Assembly: GCA_049724395.1 (NCBI GenBank)
Contig: JAUGWO010000007.1
Span: 186,001 to 250,000, forward strand
DNA: 64,000 nt
Origin: Spongospora subterranea f. sp. subterranea
Taxonomy: Eukaryota; Endomyxa: Phytomyxea; Phytomyxea; Plasmodiophorida
Direction: 5' to 3'
Shown here: positions 48,228-60,316 of the stretch, in pieces
Numbering within the stretch: the stretch's first letter is position 1
Layout: each line of letters begins with the position of its first letter
Notes under the pieces: generated by a model
Seen by the model: only the letters and a program-made list of their open reading frames with translations
Told to the model about the DNA's origin: nothing
The model's database searches: none
Translations under genes and position numbers: made by a program

Positions 48228-51200
48228 ATGGCACTTTTGATCGTGATCATACAGGTCCTCATCTATATCACTATCAATTTTGGCGGCGCTTCTGGGTCAG
48301 GAGGCAGCAATACATGGCGGTGTCGGTTGTATCGATCAGGATGTGCAGGTCTCCAATACCCTCTGGTGTCGTCTTGGCCCAATGACACATTCACAATTGG
48401 TGTGTCAGTCATTGACAGGGAGACCGGGTTGGAGAGCAGCTCGTTGGCACAGCATCTATTCAGCAATGGTATTGCCCCGCTCATACGAGTCAATCAGCGA
48501 TCGCAACAGGGATTCGGCAATGGTCAAATATACAACGATGGATTGAACGGTGATCGAGTTTTCGTGAACGGTTCATGGTTGATTCCCTTCACGTCGGTAT
48601 TCCCTGTACAAACCAGCATCACCGTCTCGTCCCGTATATCAATAATCGCTGATAACAATATCGTCATCGCATCATCACATGAGATCGTATCAGACACCAC
48701 ATGTTTAATCAAAATGACGAACTCTTTGAGATCACCTGATTGTTCGTCGCCATCTGTCCAGATCGACAACCCTCTAACACCATCACCGTCGTCGTCTAGT
48801 TCTCTATATCCCCTAGAGTTCACGATCTACCATTTGCCAAGCCTGTCTTTGGACGCCATAATTGTGACCAACGCCTCCCTATATTCCATAGTCTATTCTG
48901 CCGGCGATAGCTCATTCAGTAATCCCACGACCCTCATCTGGCCGGTAAGCGTGTCTGTCCCAGAACCGGTATCCAAATGTGTTGGAACGGAATCTCACAA
49001 CGGTATAAGAATGGCGATCCCATTCGATATTGGTATATTGGTTCTATCCAATAGCGGTCTTCATCTCTGGCTATATTCATCTGTTGATTCCCCTTCAGCC
49101 ATATCCCTGATATTATCGGCCTGCATCTATCGCATTATTCCTCCAATACCACAAACACCTATCAATTCAGCTATTTCTTTGCCAATCTATGCAATCACCG
49201 ATCGCGACGTTTGGAGGATATATCCCCCATCTGTATCGCCTTCCTCTGCATTGTCAGTTGATCGTATTCCTTCACAAATTCTTCCTCACGATTCCCGAAC
49301 CCAGATGTTAACAGCCTTTACTGATCCTATATTTAATCACACGTTCATCGCTCGTTCTTCCTCTGACCATCACATTGACCTATACGAGTTGATATCTGAT
49401 CTTGAATGGCAATTGACGTTTCGATTCCCGACACGTATTCCATTGGTTACTCCAGAAACCCCTGACCATAATCGAATAATATTGAATGCCACAGAAACCT
49501 TAGACCAAAATTCGTCCATATCATTAACTATTACCGATATCGTCCCTTGTCGTCATCCATCTACTAATATATTCGTATGGGTAATCTCTGTCCCTCAGCA
49601 AATTATGATCCAATCTCACCAATCGCCTATTAGGGATCAGCGCTATTGATCAGCAGAAATCTAGGCTACTCATTCTATTCCGTCTACACCGATCATGAAA
49701 TCATCTCATTTGAGTCGAGTTTCCGTGGGTCGTTCGCGTTCATCAACTCGGTTAACGAGCTGTGGTATGGGCAATTAGATTCCAACCGTCTAGTCAACAT
49801 TGATTATTCCTCATTAACGTCGACCAACTCCACGAACAAAGTGTTTTTCGACGACCAAAACTGTCTTCGTGTGGCATATTTCAACGGGTCATCAGCATCG
49901 GATGTAGTTGTCAGCGACAGTCTGGAGATGATGGCGCAAAAGGCTATAGATGATGATGTGATCAGGAACAATCTCATCTGCCCATACTCTCATATTACAA
50001 CAGACGTTGATATATCGGATGGGAACGTGTTCCTGGATTATGGCGATGAGGTCGATATTATGATCAGGGCGACACCGTCCTCAGCGATACCATCTCATCT
50101 ATTTTCTCTGGCGATAATCGACAGTCTGCTTGATTATGTAAATGGTGAGGGATTCGGTTGCCTGGTGGGGTTTAAGTCTGGTTCTAAACCCCTTGATCAA
50201 TCAGTGTCCCTGATAAAGGATGTAAAGGAATCGTCCTTAACCACGATTGCCTATCGCCTGCGTTTATCGGACAGTCGGTTATACCATGAGCAATCTGGTT
50301 CAGGGCGATCGATGCGAAATACCCCAATACGATTGATAGCTTTTGATACAAGCGGTGCCTGTAAACAGCTCAACTACGACTCAAATACGGCTCAGACCTC
50401 GAGGTCGTCCGCCCAGCTCCTCTCTACGATCATTATCGCCTCACGAATCCTTTTTTAGATCGCTCACTGGAATCAATATTGATATATATTCGGGATGTCG
50501 GCCAGGTCTTGCAGTAGAGGTTAATCTAACCCAAGCCAATGGATCAGAACAGGATTGCTCTAATACCGGAGGCAGTGATATATCGTGTTTCCCATTCGCA
50601 TCTGGTACTGCACTCATCGCTTTCTTGAAAATGTCCTCTGATATTTGCGATTTACAGACTTTCAGGTGACGTTTGCTGTCTCTGATGACGTCTCTGGACT
50701 ACAAACAGATTATCAAGGGCCGTTGCGCTTGACGATCATAGGATCTGGGAGAAGTCCCGATTCGATGAGAGTGTTCACAGATGATGAAGTAGTGGCGTTC
50801 AATGAAGGGGAATTATCACTATGGACTTACAGTAATAGTGATCCTATGCAGAATGGGCTCACGACCAGTTCAATACTCAGGTTTGGCCCAATGACGTCGC
50901 TCAACAGGAAGTTTGTTGTGATCTGATAAAGGATTAGCTGGCAATGCCCCAGTGGAAGCCCATGTTTTCAGGTATATCCCGAATACCCCAACGCACCAGA
51001 GATCTATCTGCTCATGCGAATCTCAACGGCAATGACCCCGGATCAGATGGAATCGTATTGCGATCATTCCCAGGATATTCTCATACGTCTTGATGGTTTG
51101 ACAATGGACTATAAGACCATGATGTTTTTATCCAGTGCAACTGTGGTTATCATGATCCTGGTCGTCACCGTAGTCTATTGTGCTAACAAGCCATCGATCG

Positions 51201-51229
51201 AAGCACTGAAGGTCTTAAGTCCCTCATAA
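48228..51229 (+). CDS. CatSper beta/gamma/epsilon-like single-pass ectodomain protein
   Basis: Five exons: 48228-49580, 49634-50403, 50459-50604, 50658-50914 and 50972-51229. All phases agree, giving 927 residues. A signal peptide (LLIVIIQVLIYITINFGG) leads to a large beta-rich ectodomain with many NxS/T sites. The membrane-proximal part shows the pattern I remember from CatSper accessory subunits: IDIYSGCRPG, paired cysteines DC...SCFPF, DFQVTFAVSDDVSG, YQGPLRLTIIGSG, then EYPNAPEIYLL. One membrane helix (FLSSATVVIMILVVTVVYC) and a short tail end it. In animals these subunits form the canopy over the sperm-flagellum Ca2+ channel. It starts 178 bp after the dynein stop on the same strand. The pore subunits are not in this window. 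Which of beta, gamma or epsilon it matches is open. Confidence 0.65.
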
Positions 51230-52619
51230 CAACTGGGAAACAGTTGATGAATCATCGCATAACCTTAGAAGAATACAATAATCCAGTACGAAAATCACAT
51301 ATTCCGGCTTCTCCATTAAGAGATGCTGATAGCTAAGAATACTGCTAAATTACATTGTGGCTTTTGAAATGTTCGTCACGACTTCAGCCCCGTTTCGGCT
51401 GGTGAGATCGCCACCGAATCTGATGCCGTCTCACCCTACGATTATCCCATCCAATCTGGTGTGAACGAGGACTCCGCTCTAGCACCAATTAAGTGTTTCA
51501 TAGCGTTGATCGGTGTTACGCTACCTGTTCGTGTACTTGAGTAGGTCATGCATGGTTGTATGTGAGTAAGGTCAGTGAGGGGGAATGTTCATCATTAGCC
51601 ACGATACCAATCGTGCTGACCCACGACAGACAGCAAGTAAGTGATCGTCATGTCTCAAATGACATCATGTTATTAGACCAGTGGATCAATTGAAAAAGAT
51701 TGCTGTTGAATTTGAGTAGTTCATGAAAAAAGACCTACTTCTCAAGTGGCACAGCTTCAGAAATGCGGCTGCGAAGCCAGAAAGCCACAAAATCTGGCGA
51801 CGTTGCAACAGATTCCGGCCCTCCCTCTAACAACAAAAAGATCAAAAAGCTCAAGCTCTTTATGTGGAAGCTGAGTTTAGTCCGTCTTTCATAGACGTTT
51901 CGATGATAAAAATTCCTAACTTCGCAGATGATTTCATGAAGCGCTACCTTGGAAGGTGTTTGTTCAGCATTTTGTAAAAGCCATGAAGGGAAACCGAAAA
52001 GACAAATGCTGTTAAAAGATACTGCACCTCCGCATGTTTATTTTGTTGCAGAAATTGATTGTTGACGGTGCTGATGAATATCAATGTCGTTCCTTAGCGA
52101 TTACTCTCTTGTTTGTTCGCGTCTTGCTGTGGCGAGCAATGCCGACTGCTTTGATCGGCGTCAACGCATCTCAATGTCCTGGTCAGGACAACTCTGGTTT
52201 ATTTCAATCGATCTTCACAAAACCACTTTGCGTAATTTTCATCATGCCATCATACTGTTAACTGTTCCACGACATTGCACAGAGGAACCTTTGCGAGGAC
52301 AATTCGGCATTATGCGACGATACAACCGCGAATTCGCAGTTCGTGATTTCGTTCCGTTGAAGGATAAATGTGACAAGTTTTCACAGAATCAACATTCAGA
52401 TTATCTGTTTCACCAGGCAGGCGTGCGGCTAAGGGTATCTATCTGGTTTGACCTGATTCGTCGAGTCAGCAATTGCGGAGAATCAAGATCCCGATAAAAC
52501 ATCATCTACGACAAGCCAACGCCGCACTTGCTCAGGGGTATCAGTAGATAACAATGATGAGCAGTCAGCAGCACAGCAGCTGTTCAGCTACAGCAATGTG
52601 CTCGATCTATTCCGTGTGC
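51230..52619. other. spacer, nothing recognised
   Basis: It runs from the end of the CatSper-like gene to the recognisable Ty3/gypsy part. Frames on the + strand at 52034-52497 have no motif I know. Part of it may be degraded element sequence. Confidence 0.35.
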
Positions 52620-54105
52620 AATAGGGTTCCGTTTTGCCAACAAAGTTATTGATTTACACATCGCTGCCGATTCCAACGGAGCTTTGGTCGTCCATATCAA
52701 TGGATTTCATAGTTAAGTTACCGCGATCCTCAAATTTTGATTCAATCTTGGTGATAGTCGACCGTTATTTAAAAAATGAGCCACTTTATGAGTCAATCAC
52801 ATCGTCTCAGCTGGCAGAACTGGTAATTCAAAACATGTTTCGCTTGCATGGACTTCCCGATGAGATTGTTTCGGACCGAGGACCTCGGTTTGTCTCTCTT
52901 TTTTGGAAACAGCTACTATTTCGACTGGGAATCAAAAGAAAATTATCATTATCCAGACATCCTGAAACGGATGGCCAGACAGAAAGGGTTAACCAAGCCC
53001 TCGAGCAGTTTCTTCGTTGTTATATTAGTTTCCTGCAAGACGATTGGGTAGACGAACTTGCAATGGCAATGCGTATAACAATGCAGTCCATTCATCGACA
53101 GGATTGACACCCTTCTTCGCCAATTGCGGATACAATCCAAGAATCCATGATCCCCGAGCATCATCAACGACATCTTCCGCCGACGATCGTGCCGATCATC
53201 TTCATAACATTCGACAATTTCTTCAGAAACAACTCCGTCAGGCGGTTCACCACATGAAGCAATCAGCAGACAAACGCCGAGGTCAGCATCGGCGCCTGGA
53301 GGTTGGTGAAAAGGTTATGCTGCGACGAGGCCAGATTCCTACGAACCGCCCATGTAGCAAACTCGATTTCAAGTTTTTGTGACCATATTCAGTTACCGAA
53401 GTCATCAATGGTGTCACGTACAGAATCGACCTTCCGTCGACGACACGGTTGCAAGTGTGTTCCACATATCGCTCCTTGACCCCTACGTCGAAAACACTAT
53501 TCCATCACGCACACAGCTGCCACCGCCTCCCATTATCCTTGAGTCAGACGGTCAGCGATTATACATTGTGGAAAAGGTTTTGGATTCCCAATACCACAGA
53601 GGTCGGCTGCAATACCTCATAGAGTGAAAAGGTTACCCGCCATCGGAACGTTCGTGGGAACTCGCAGCCAGTTTAGGAGCTACGGCTGGATTACAGGAAG
53701 AAATTAGCAATTGGCACAAAAAAAATCCAACTAAACCTGGACCGGCTGCCCGGAAAAAAAGGAACATTGCCGAACAGGGGGACTACAGTGTTAGGAACAT
53801 AACACGAAACGTAACATTGTGGGTTCAGCCCTTACTTATATAGGAGTATAATACAGATAAGTCCGAAACCGTCGTCAGTCGGTTAAGGGATTCCTAATCG
53901 CGTGTGTGCCGTTGTATTTCTGACAGGTTTAACCGACCAAAAAAATTCGCCGCCGTGCGTTTCATCTCAAATTTGTTCCGTTTATTCATATCGCCACTGT
54001 CAGAAATACAACGGCACACACTGACGACGGTTTCGGACTTATCTGTATTTTATACCTATAAGTACGGGCTGAACCCACAATGTTACGTTTCGTGTTATGT
54101 TGCGG
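52620..54105 (+). mobile_element. Ty3/gypsy (Metaviridae) fossil: integrase, chromodomain-like end and LTR
   Basis: Only the 3' part is recognisable: an integrase core of Ty3/gypsy type with the three acidic positions in their usual contexts (SMDFIVKLPR, SDRGPRFV, DGQTERVN), the region after integrase, a chromodomain-like C-terminus and an LTR-like sequence. Gag, protease, reverse transcriptase and RNase H were not found. The element is broken, with several interruptions of the coding part, so it is a fossil. The coding part is still readable as a family, which suggests an age that is not extreme. Confidence 0.8.
53789..54104. repeat. inverted pair of LTR-like sequences
   Basis: A sequence starting TGTTAGGAACATAACACGAA at 53789 and running to about 53928 recurs as its reverse complement at about 53997-54104. 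The copies differ by an internal length change and a few bases. About 70 bp separate them. The pair could fold into a long hairpin. Two LTRs of one insertion would be direct repeats, so this marks a second, oppositely placed copy or a rearrangement. Confidence 0.85.
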
Positions 54106-54241
54106 TAGGTGGGTGGCACCCTGATCCTGTGATACGCCAGGGGGATCAGTCATCAGAGGGGAACAGACAGACGGGATCACTGATCAGGGTATAAAATCCG
54201 TGACATGATTTGAGGGGGCCGCCCCGTGTCAATCCAAAACA

Positions 54242-54727
54242 ATGTCGGTCAACGGCGTTCGCCAGTTGAAGCGCGTCATCTTGAACTATTGTCACTGGGG
54301 AGGATCCAGCATGTTCATGAGGTAGAGAGCACAACTAAATCGCTTTTCCGTTTTGTGAACGTTTGTTACAGAGATTTCTTGAAGAGCGCCAAGCTCATTC
54401 GCTTTGCTGAAGCGAATTCCGAACTAGAAATAATCGCACGAAAGCGGAAGGGCCATCCTTTTCTTTTAGGAGAATACGGTAAGACAAATACTGTCACCAA
54501 GCTTAGATCTTGTTTTTAGATGATGATATTCGTATACAGTGAACGGGACATCACATCAGATTTGCGTTAAGAACCAGCCTGATAACATCATCATATCTAC
54601 ACTTTATCAACTAAGGAACCGCTCCGGCAGACTCTCATCATCTGTAAAATATTGGCAAAAGCCCAGAACCCTCCATCCTTCGATTCAAGGTCGTTGGACC
54701 CCTACCAAAATCGCCCTTACCCCCTAA
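54242..54727 (+). CDS. MRPL43: mitochondrial large-subunit ribosomal protein mL43
   Basis: Exons 54242-54321, 54372-54478 and 54540-54727 give 124 residues. The L51/S25/CI-B8 thioredoxin-like domain is clear: MSVNGVRQLKRVILNYCHWGGSS, then FMRDFLKSAKLIRFAEANSELEI, then KRKGHPFLLGEYVNGTSHQICVKN. The last block is the conserved HPxxxxxYxNG element and is completed only by splicing. It is part of the mitoribosome large subunit. The start is the ATG inside a longer overlapping frame and was chosen because the conserved domain begins there. Confidence 0.88.
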
Positions 54728-55307
54728 TAAACTTTACGGAAACCGCTATCTTTGCATTTGTAGATTGCCAGTCTTTTGGTTTATAATGGTCCCGCAGCAT
54801 GTTCAGTGTATTGATTTAGCAAAATATGTTGTGGATAAGGTTGAACTGCCCCATAGAAGACATTCCCATCGCTCAACGAGAAGGCCCCGCGGATCTCGTG
54901 GGGTTGATGGGTTGGCGCCGTCGGATAACCCATCGGCCATCGCCTCACCCTTCGTGTCTTAACACATTTTGAGACCGGAAAAGAGCCTGTCCCCTTATAT
55001 GTTGAGAAACAATTAGCACGGTTTCACAAGCGTGTTCACCCCATGCGCTTAGGTTGTTTTTCAGTGCACTTTCACCTTGTTGTTTTCAAACCAGCCTTGA
55101 TTGCACTTTTTCATGGCGTTAAAGCAAAATGTGGCATATTCTAAGGTGGAGACCTTGAACAAATTCGACGATGAAAACCAAAATTGTTGCAATGGTTCCG
55201 ATTCGAATCTAGGCTTCCACATATTTTGCTTTGATTTCACTGCTGTTAGCAGCACACAACAGGTTTATCAACGTCTTTCTAACCGATTTCCCATTCTTAT
55301 CCGGTAA
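54728..55307. other. spacer
   Basis: It lies between two + strand genes. A 65-codon frame at 54765-54962 ends in an Arg/His/Ser-rich stretch without known motifs. Nothing was assigned. Confidence 0.4.
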
Positions 55308-56659
55308 ATGAATCAGTTTATCTTGGTCACTGTTCTTCTATTCATGTTCTCGCTGCTAAGCTCGGCTCTGGATGAATATACGTTCAAATCAATACCAGAG
55401 TAATCATGATTGAGTATCAGGATGCCTCTGAATTAACGCCCAATTTTTCAGATTCCATTTCCCCCTTTTTGTGACAACTTGGGAGCTTTTTGTATTTTCA
55501 CTACTTGCAATCGCCGAGATCTCATCAAAAAGCAGAAAACAGTTTTTTTCGGTGCGTAATTGGACTCGATCAGCTCCAATTTACAGTCATGCCATGGTCG
55601 CTCTTACTATGAGCATTGGGAGAGGATTCGGCAACGCCAGCCTCCAGAAGCTCAGTTTCCCTACTCATGTGAGCAGCATATATCCCTCGTCTAACAGCGT
55701 ACTGATTAGGATCTAGGTCGTGTTCAAATCGATGAAACTGGTGTCTGTTCTGATTATCAACGTTGTTATGCATAAGTAATTGGCGCCATCATTGGCTTTT
55801 CATCTGGGTGTTTACTGTTGTTTCTTGCGCTAGCAACTTCTCTCGATATTCGATGACGGATTACCTGTCAGCAATCATGCTGGCATCTAGTGCTGCATTA
55901 TTTGCCTTAGGAGACGCTGCTGTCTCAAGCAGCATGGACTTTTTCGAAAATACGCTATTGACTGGGATAATCTTCGTGATGTGCAGTTTATTCTTCAGCT
56001 CAATCCATTCTAATTACCAAGTAATTAACCATTCCATTGTTGAGGGTTGCATCGTCCGTCTGAACACATAGATCAGGAGCGCATTCTCAACCAATACAAC
56101 TCAAGCGTATTGGAACTTCTTTTATATGGCAACCTTTTCGGCTTCTTTTTCGCAGGTATCGATTCAAAGAACACGTGCGGCATTGGTTTAAATGTTTTCA
56201 TAGGCGTCGGATGCTTGTTCAAGGGCGAGCTGTATTCCGCCGTCTTGTTCTGCCTAAACGAACCGGCCATCATGATTTTCTTGACAATCAGGTTGGGTTA
56301 GTTTGATTCCACTCATTTTACCTCCGATGGTGATTTTAATGTGTGTCCCAAGGTCATGTGCAGCTTATATGGGGGTAATGTGTTTTGTCATTCTGATCAA
56401 GCGATGGAATTGTGTCATCGCTACAACAGTCACAACCTGTAGGAAAATCTGTTCAATGGTAATCCAATTTTCTCAGTTATATTTTCATGCTGATATCTGT
56501 TCATAGCTATTAAGCTTCATTATTTTTCCCAAGCCATTTGTGGCCTTTCATATCCCAGCTGTGATATTTTTCATAGCGGGAGCCTCCCTTAGCATTATCA
56601 AAACAAGGAAACAAAAGAAAGCGAAAACCGAAAATATATTACCAACTATACACAAATAA
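55308..56659 (+). CDS. SLC35B-type nucleotide-sulfate/sugar transporter
   Basis: Eight exons, 326 residues. Boundaries: 55308-55399, 55452-55668, 55717-55775, 55834-56020, 56077-56155, 56204-56291, 56353-56458 and 56507-56659, all in phase. GRGFGNASLQKLSFPTHVVFKSMKL matches the PAPS-transporter signature of SLC35B2/B3. DYLSAIMLASSAALFALGD, NYQERILNQYNSS and ATTVTTCRKICSMLLSFIIFPKPF follow in family order; the last is the conserved T.tRK..t helix. About ten membrane helices and a basic C-terminus (KTRKQKKAK) fit. It probably moves 3'-phosphoadenosine 5'-phosphosulfate or a nucleotide sugar into the Golgi. It is tail-to-tail with the V-ATPase G gene, 100 bp apart. Confidence 0.82.
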
Positions 56660-56759
56660 AAACAGAATCAATAATGGAATAACTCTGAGGCCTCTTAATA
56701 ATCTAGGATTGATATGTATTTTTTCAAGAAAATGAGGTGAGTAAACAGAACCATGATGC

Positions 56760-57200
56760 TCATTGACCAGCATCAATCGGCATTGTAGCCTTGATACACT
56801 GAGCAAGGTTATCAGGTACATCCATTTTGACAGTCGTGACATGATGGACAAGTAAATCGACTATCTTGCTACAGTTTTTCTGGTATGCCGCCGTCATCGT
56901 CTCTAGGGCTGCTTTGGTTTCACTTTCGAGGTCATTTTGATAGGACTTTATGGAGCCAATATCAAAGCTCGTTTCTTGCTCAAACTTTGCCTGGGCCTGG
57001 GCCCTGAAAGCAGCGATTTCAGATTGTGCTCCTTGTTCCGCTGATTTCAACTTTTTTTTACGATCTAAAGCAAAATGGCTTAAGCGCATTTGCTAGTGAT
57101 GCATATACCAGAATCTACATGCTCGAGCTTCTTCGACGATAGCAGTTGCTTCAGCTTCCGCCGTCAACAGCTGCTGTATTCCTTCATTCCCTGATGCCAT
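56760..57200 (-). CDS. VMA10: V-type ATPase subunit G
   Basis: Exons 57200-57119 and 57064-56760 (54-bp intron) give 128 residues, near the usual length. Splicing yields GIQQLLTAEAEATAIVEEARAYRKKKLKSAEQGAQSEI, the conserved N-terminal helix of subunit G; without the splice the conserved AR.YR motif is broken. The rest is a long helix with no hydrophobic segment. Subunit G forms the peripheral stalk with subunit E and keeps the V1 part fixed during rotation. Confidence 0.87.
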
Positions 57201-58194
57201 TGCCCGATTCCTTTATTGTCAAACACGATCGCCCTTGATCTGTGTGTGTGTATCATAGACGGCAGGTTAAGGGACGAGAGGCCGCTCTCGCCACTGCTTT
57301 CTGTTCCTGCGTAACCCCCTTGGCCAATGACCACTTGAACTGTTCTGTCGGTCGGCTGGGCGAGATAATCCCAATACGACTGATTGTAGGTCGAAACGGG
57401 GGCGATGATTATCAGCTGTATTCCCAGTTTGAAGATGGATCGTTTACATAAAGGCATATTGATAAAACCAGGAACCCAATGTCGCTTCGAAAATCAGCAA
57501 TCTGCATATTCTTCTATTTGACAGTGGAGAAGCAAAGAAGGCCTACACGTTGTTGTAAGCATGTACTGGAAACCTCAACTCCCTTCGATGATGCTCTTAG
57601 TGTTAGTAAATCGAAATCGTTGAGAAACTCTAGGGAGGTGCATCAGGGCCCTGACGAACTTGTCATTGCGTTTGTTCCATTTTTTTAAGTCACTAGCCCT
57701 TGTCTTTGACAAGAATTGTTGGGAGCAACCAAGTGGCTTCGGATTAGATGCTGTTAACTGAAACGTAATTTGTATTCCAGTGTTAATTACCTTTTGCAAT
57801 AGCACATGAGATCTAGGATAGCACATGAGAACTAGGAGCAGTGAATCCCATCGACTCGAACAAATCATGGAAGACCGCACAATCCAAAATTTACCTTTAC
57901 GACAACAAGACATAACCAATTATTGAACGGTTGACAATGATGGCATGATTTCGACGTCCATTTTTCACTGAGTACGTATACGAAAAAGGAATCGATTCCT
58001 TGGTGTTGGCAATCATATTCCCCAATGATGAGGGGCATGGAGTCGATCCCTGCTTATATTATATTCAAGGGCTTAACATCGCATCTGATCTAACCACGAT
58101 TCCGCTCAACCAACAGGCAATTACAATGCTTTATGGAAATATTATTCGCATATAGTGATCAAATGGACCCAACATTAGATCGAATATTAAAACG
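57201..58194. other. spacer with an unassigned conserved-looking frame
   Basis: It lies between V-ATPase G and TRAPPC6, both on the minus strand. Around 57960-58150 on the + strand there is a stretch reading MRGMESIPAYIIFKGLNIAS that looks like decayed coding sequence. No family was recognised. Confidence 0.35.
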
Positions 58195-58828
58195 TCACGT
58201 AGAATTTGTGCAATCAATATGGAATACGACTGACAAAAAAAATATCAGCGGCTGAAATGATGTGATGTTATGAACACCGCTTACATTGAGGTAAAATACC
58301 AACTTCACCTTTGACAACCGCGTCGACACCCAAGGCTTTCAGCGATCCTCGAACGACACCGCTCATGACCCAGCTATAATGCTGAGCCAGCTTCTGGACC
58401 AGATCCTCATCAGTACTTGACAAATACCGCAACCATCGAACATCATCGTCTTGAATGACATATATTCCTGCATTATTCGTGCGGAGCTGTGAATAATCGC
58501 TCAGATCGAGCGCCAACAACAAAAACCTGCACAGACCACCTACTTTATCTGCGTTCTTATCGAAAAACACATTCCAAATCTCTTTACATAGGAACTTGAA
58601 CACCTCCAGCTGGTTGGTGAACCTAATCTGAGGAGTTGCCAATCAGATGGCGCAATCGAGGCTACATCTGCCAATTACTCGCTTCAGTGTGATGCGCTCT
58701 GCATATCTGAACCCGATGCTGTTCCCGAGCACATCAAAGGCACTACTGGAGAACGGATGGCGAACGATCTGTCCAAGTATCAGATCCAGCGATGCCCGAG
58801 CGATCAGGTCCGAATTTGCCGACGGCAT
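58195..58828 (-). CDS. TRAPPC6: TRAPP subunit TRAPPC6/Trs33
   Basis: Exons 58828-58679, 58627-58544, 58486-58285 and 58229-58195 give 156 residues, the family length. Motifs: AFDVLGNSIGFRYAERI, EVFKFLCKEIWNVFF, KLRTNNAGIYVIQDDDVRWL and SGVVRGSLKALG. The usual TRAPPC6 runs are FICKxxW, LRTNxxGxYVLQD and GLIRGaLxxLG. The last exon was added because the CAA-T ending carries GTAAGC and a T-rich acceptor follows; it gives LPQFVFHI. TRAPP complexes tether vesicles and activate Rab1/Rab11 at the Golgi. Confidence 0.87.
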
Positions 58829-60316
58829 TATTCGGCAATAAATGGGGTGCGGCCGCAGGTCGGACGGTAGCAGTCGAAAGCGTAGGCCCTGATTGCTTTC
58901 ACACTTTGTAATACGTAAGTGAGCGGGCAATTCATGAGATTATCAGAACCGAGGGCGAATTAACCAGGTCCCCATATGAACCCAAACTTCGACCCGGAAA
59001 AATCTAGGAAGATGTTTTGAAGTGTTCGATCAGCACAAACAACGCTTCTAAAAGTCGGACTTTACTCAGTAAAGGTTTTCATCCCCATTAGTGCTGATAG
59101 AAACAACGAGACATCTGACAAAATGAACAAAAACCCACTTCGCAAAGACTGTTTAACGGAAAATTATCACTCGATTTCGATTGACGTGTTCACATAATCC
59201 TTTATTGATCCGACAAATAGGCCCAATGGTCGGCAGTTTTTCTGTCTCCTTATCAAGTAGTGGAACAACTTCTTCTACGCCAAGGATGCATTTGAGGATT
59301 CGATTTTTTCCCTACCAGCATCGTGTGCTTTTGATTTGTCACAGAATCTGTTTCACATTGTCAAGATCAACACATTTTCCTCGCCGATATATGCAATGAA
59401 GAACGGGTTGAGCACAGAATCGTCCGTTGATTGGTACTTTCTGATCTGGCAGATGAACAATCTGCAGGCATTCGTACAACAGCCGTAACCTGCTGTTCTA
59501 ATAGAACGACCCCCAATTATTTTGACAGACAAAAATATCGACCAGGTCATCACTTCACCTCGTGCGGAATCATCAACGCAAATGATTTGCAGATTTGCAT
59601 TACATTTGTTTGTGAGACATCACCAGATTTTTGAAAAACGTTCTGCACCTTGATTGCGTCCTCTATTGATCAGGCTCTCCCTTGAATGCATTTTTAAGGA
59701 GTCATTCGAACCTTACTTCAGTAGTTTCGTCGTCCATCGTCATCACGCGACGAGGAAAACTGCCCCCATATATATCGAAGGAAATAGAAAACAAAATTTT
59801 AACAAAAATGTGCCGGTTTTATTAGGGCTGGGGGTCAGGAATCGGCGCTATGGGAACGGGACTATTAGGGCTGGGGATTAGGACCTAGGAACTATGGGTA
59901 GGACGAAGGAGCTCAGGGGAACAAGGGATGTATTACTATTCATTCGTTAAAAATCAGATCTGGCGATCCGTAGGATGAGTAGGTCAAGGTTAGGATGAGC
60001 ACTTCCGACGCCAGATCCAAAGGCTACAGGTGCTAAATACTTGTCCTGACAGGTGGGGGAGACGCCGTCGACGATCCGCTAAATCTGGTTTATGAAGACG
60101 GACGAGAGAACAGAAGCCAGTCCGACCATTCACCTGATATTGAGTTTATACCCATAATTATGAACGGGATGCTGCAACTCGTAGAATGTTGCCGGTTTCC
60201 AGACCTCTCGTTGATCCGATCGATTAATTCCTGAAACCGCCAAGCAAATTCAATCTCAAGTCGATCACGCAGTTCGACCGGGGAAATCGATATCATTATC
60301 GATCCGGCGGGTCAAT
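58829..60316. other. 1.5-kb spacer, nothing assigned
   Basis: Several short frames are present, including + 59181-59399 and - 59553-59353, none with motifs I recognise. Around 59818-59900 a G-rich phrase (ATTAGGGCTGGGG) is imperfectly repeated twice. A minus frame at 60296-60090 faces the membrane protein gene and may be a small exon. Confidence 0.35.
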
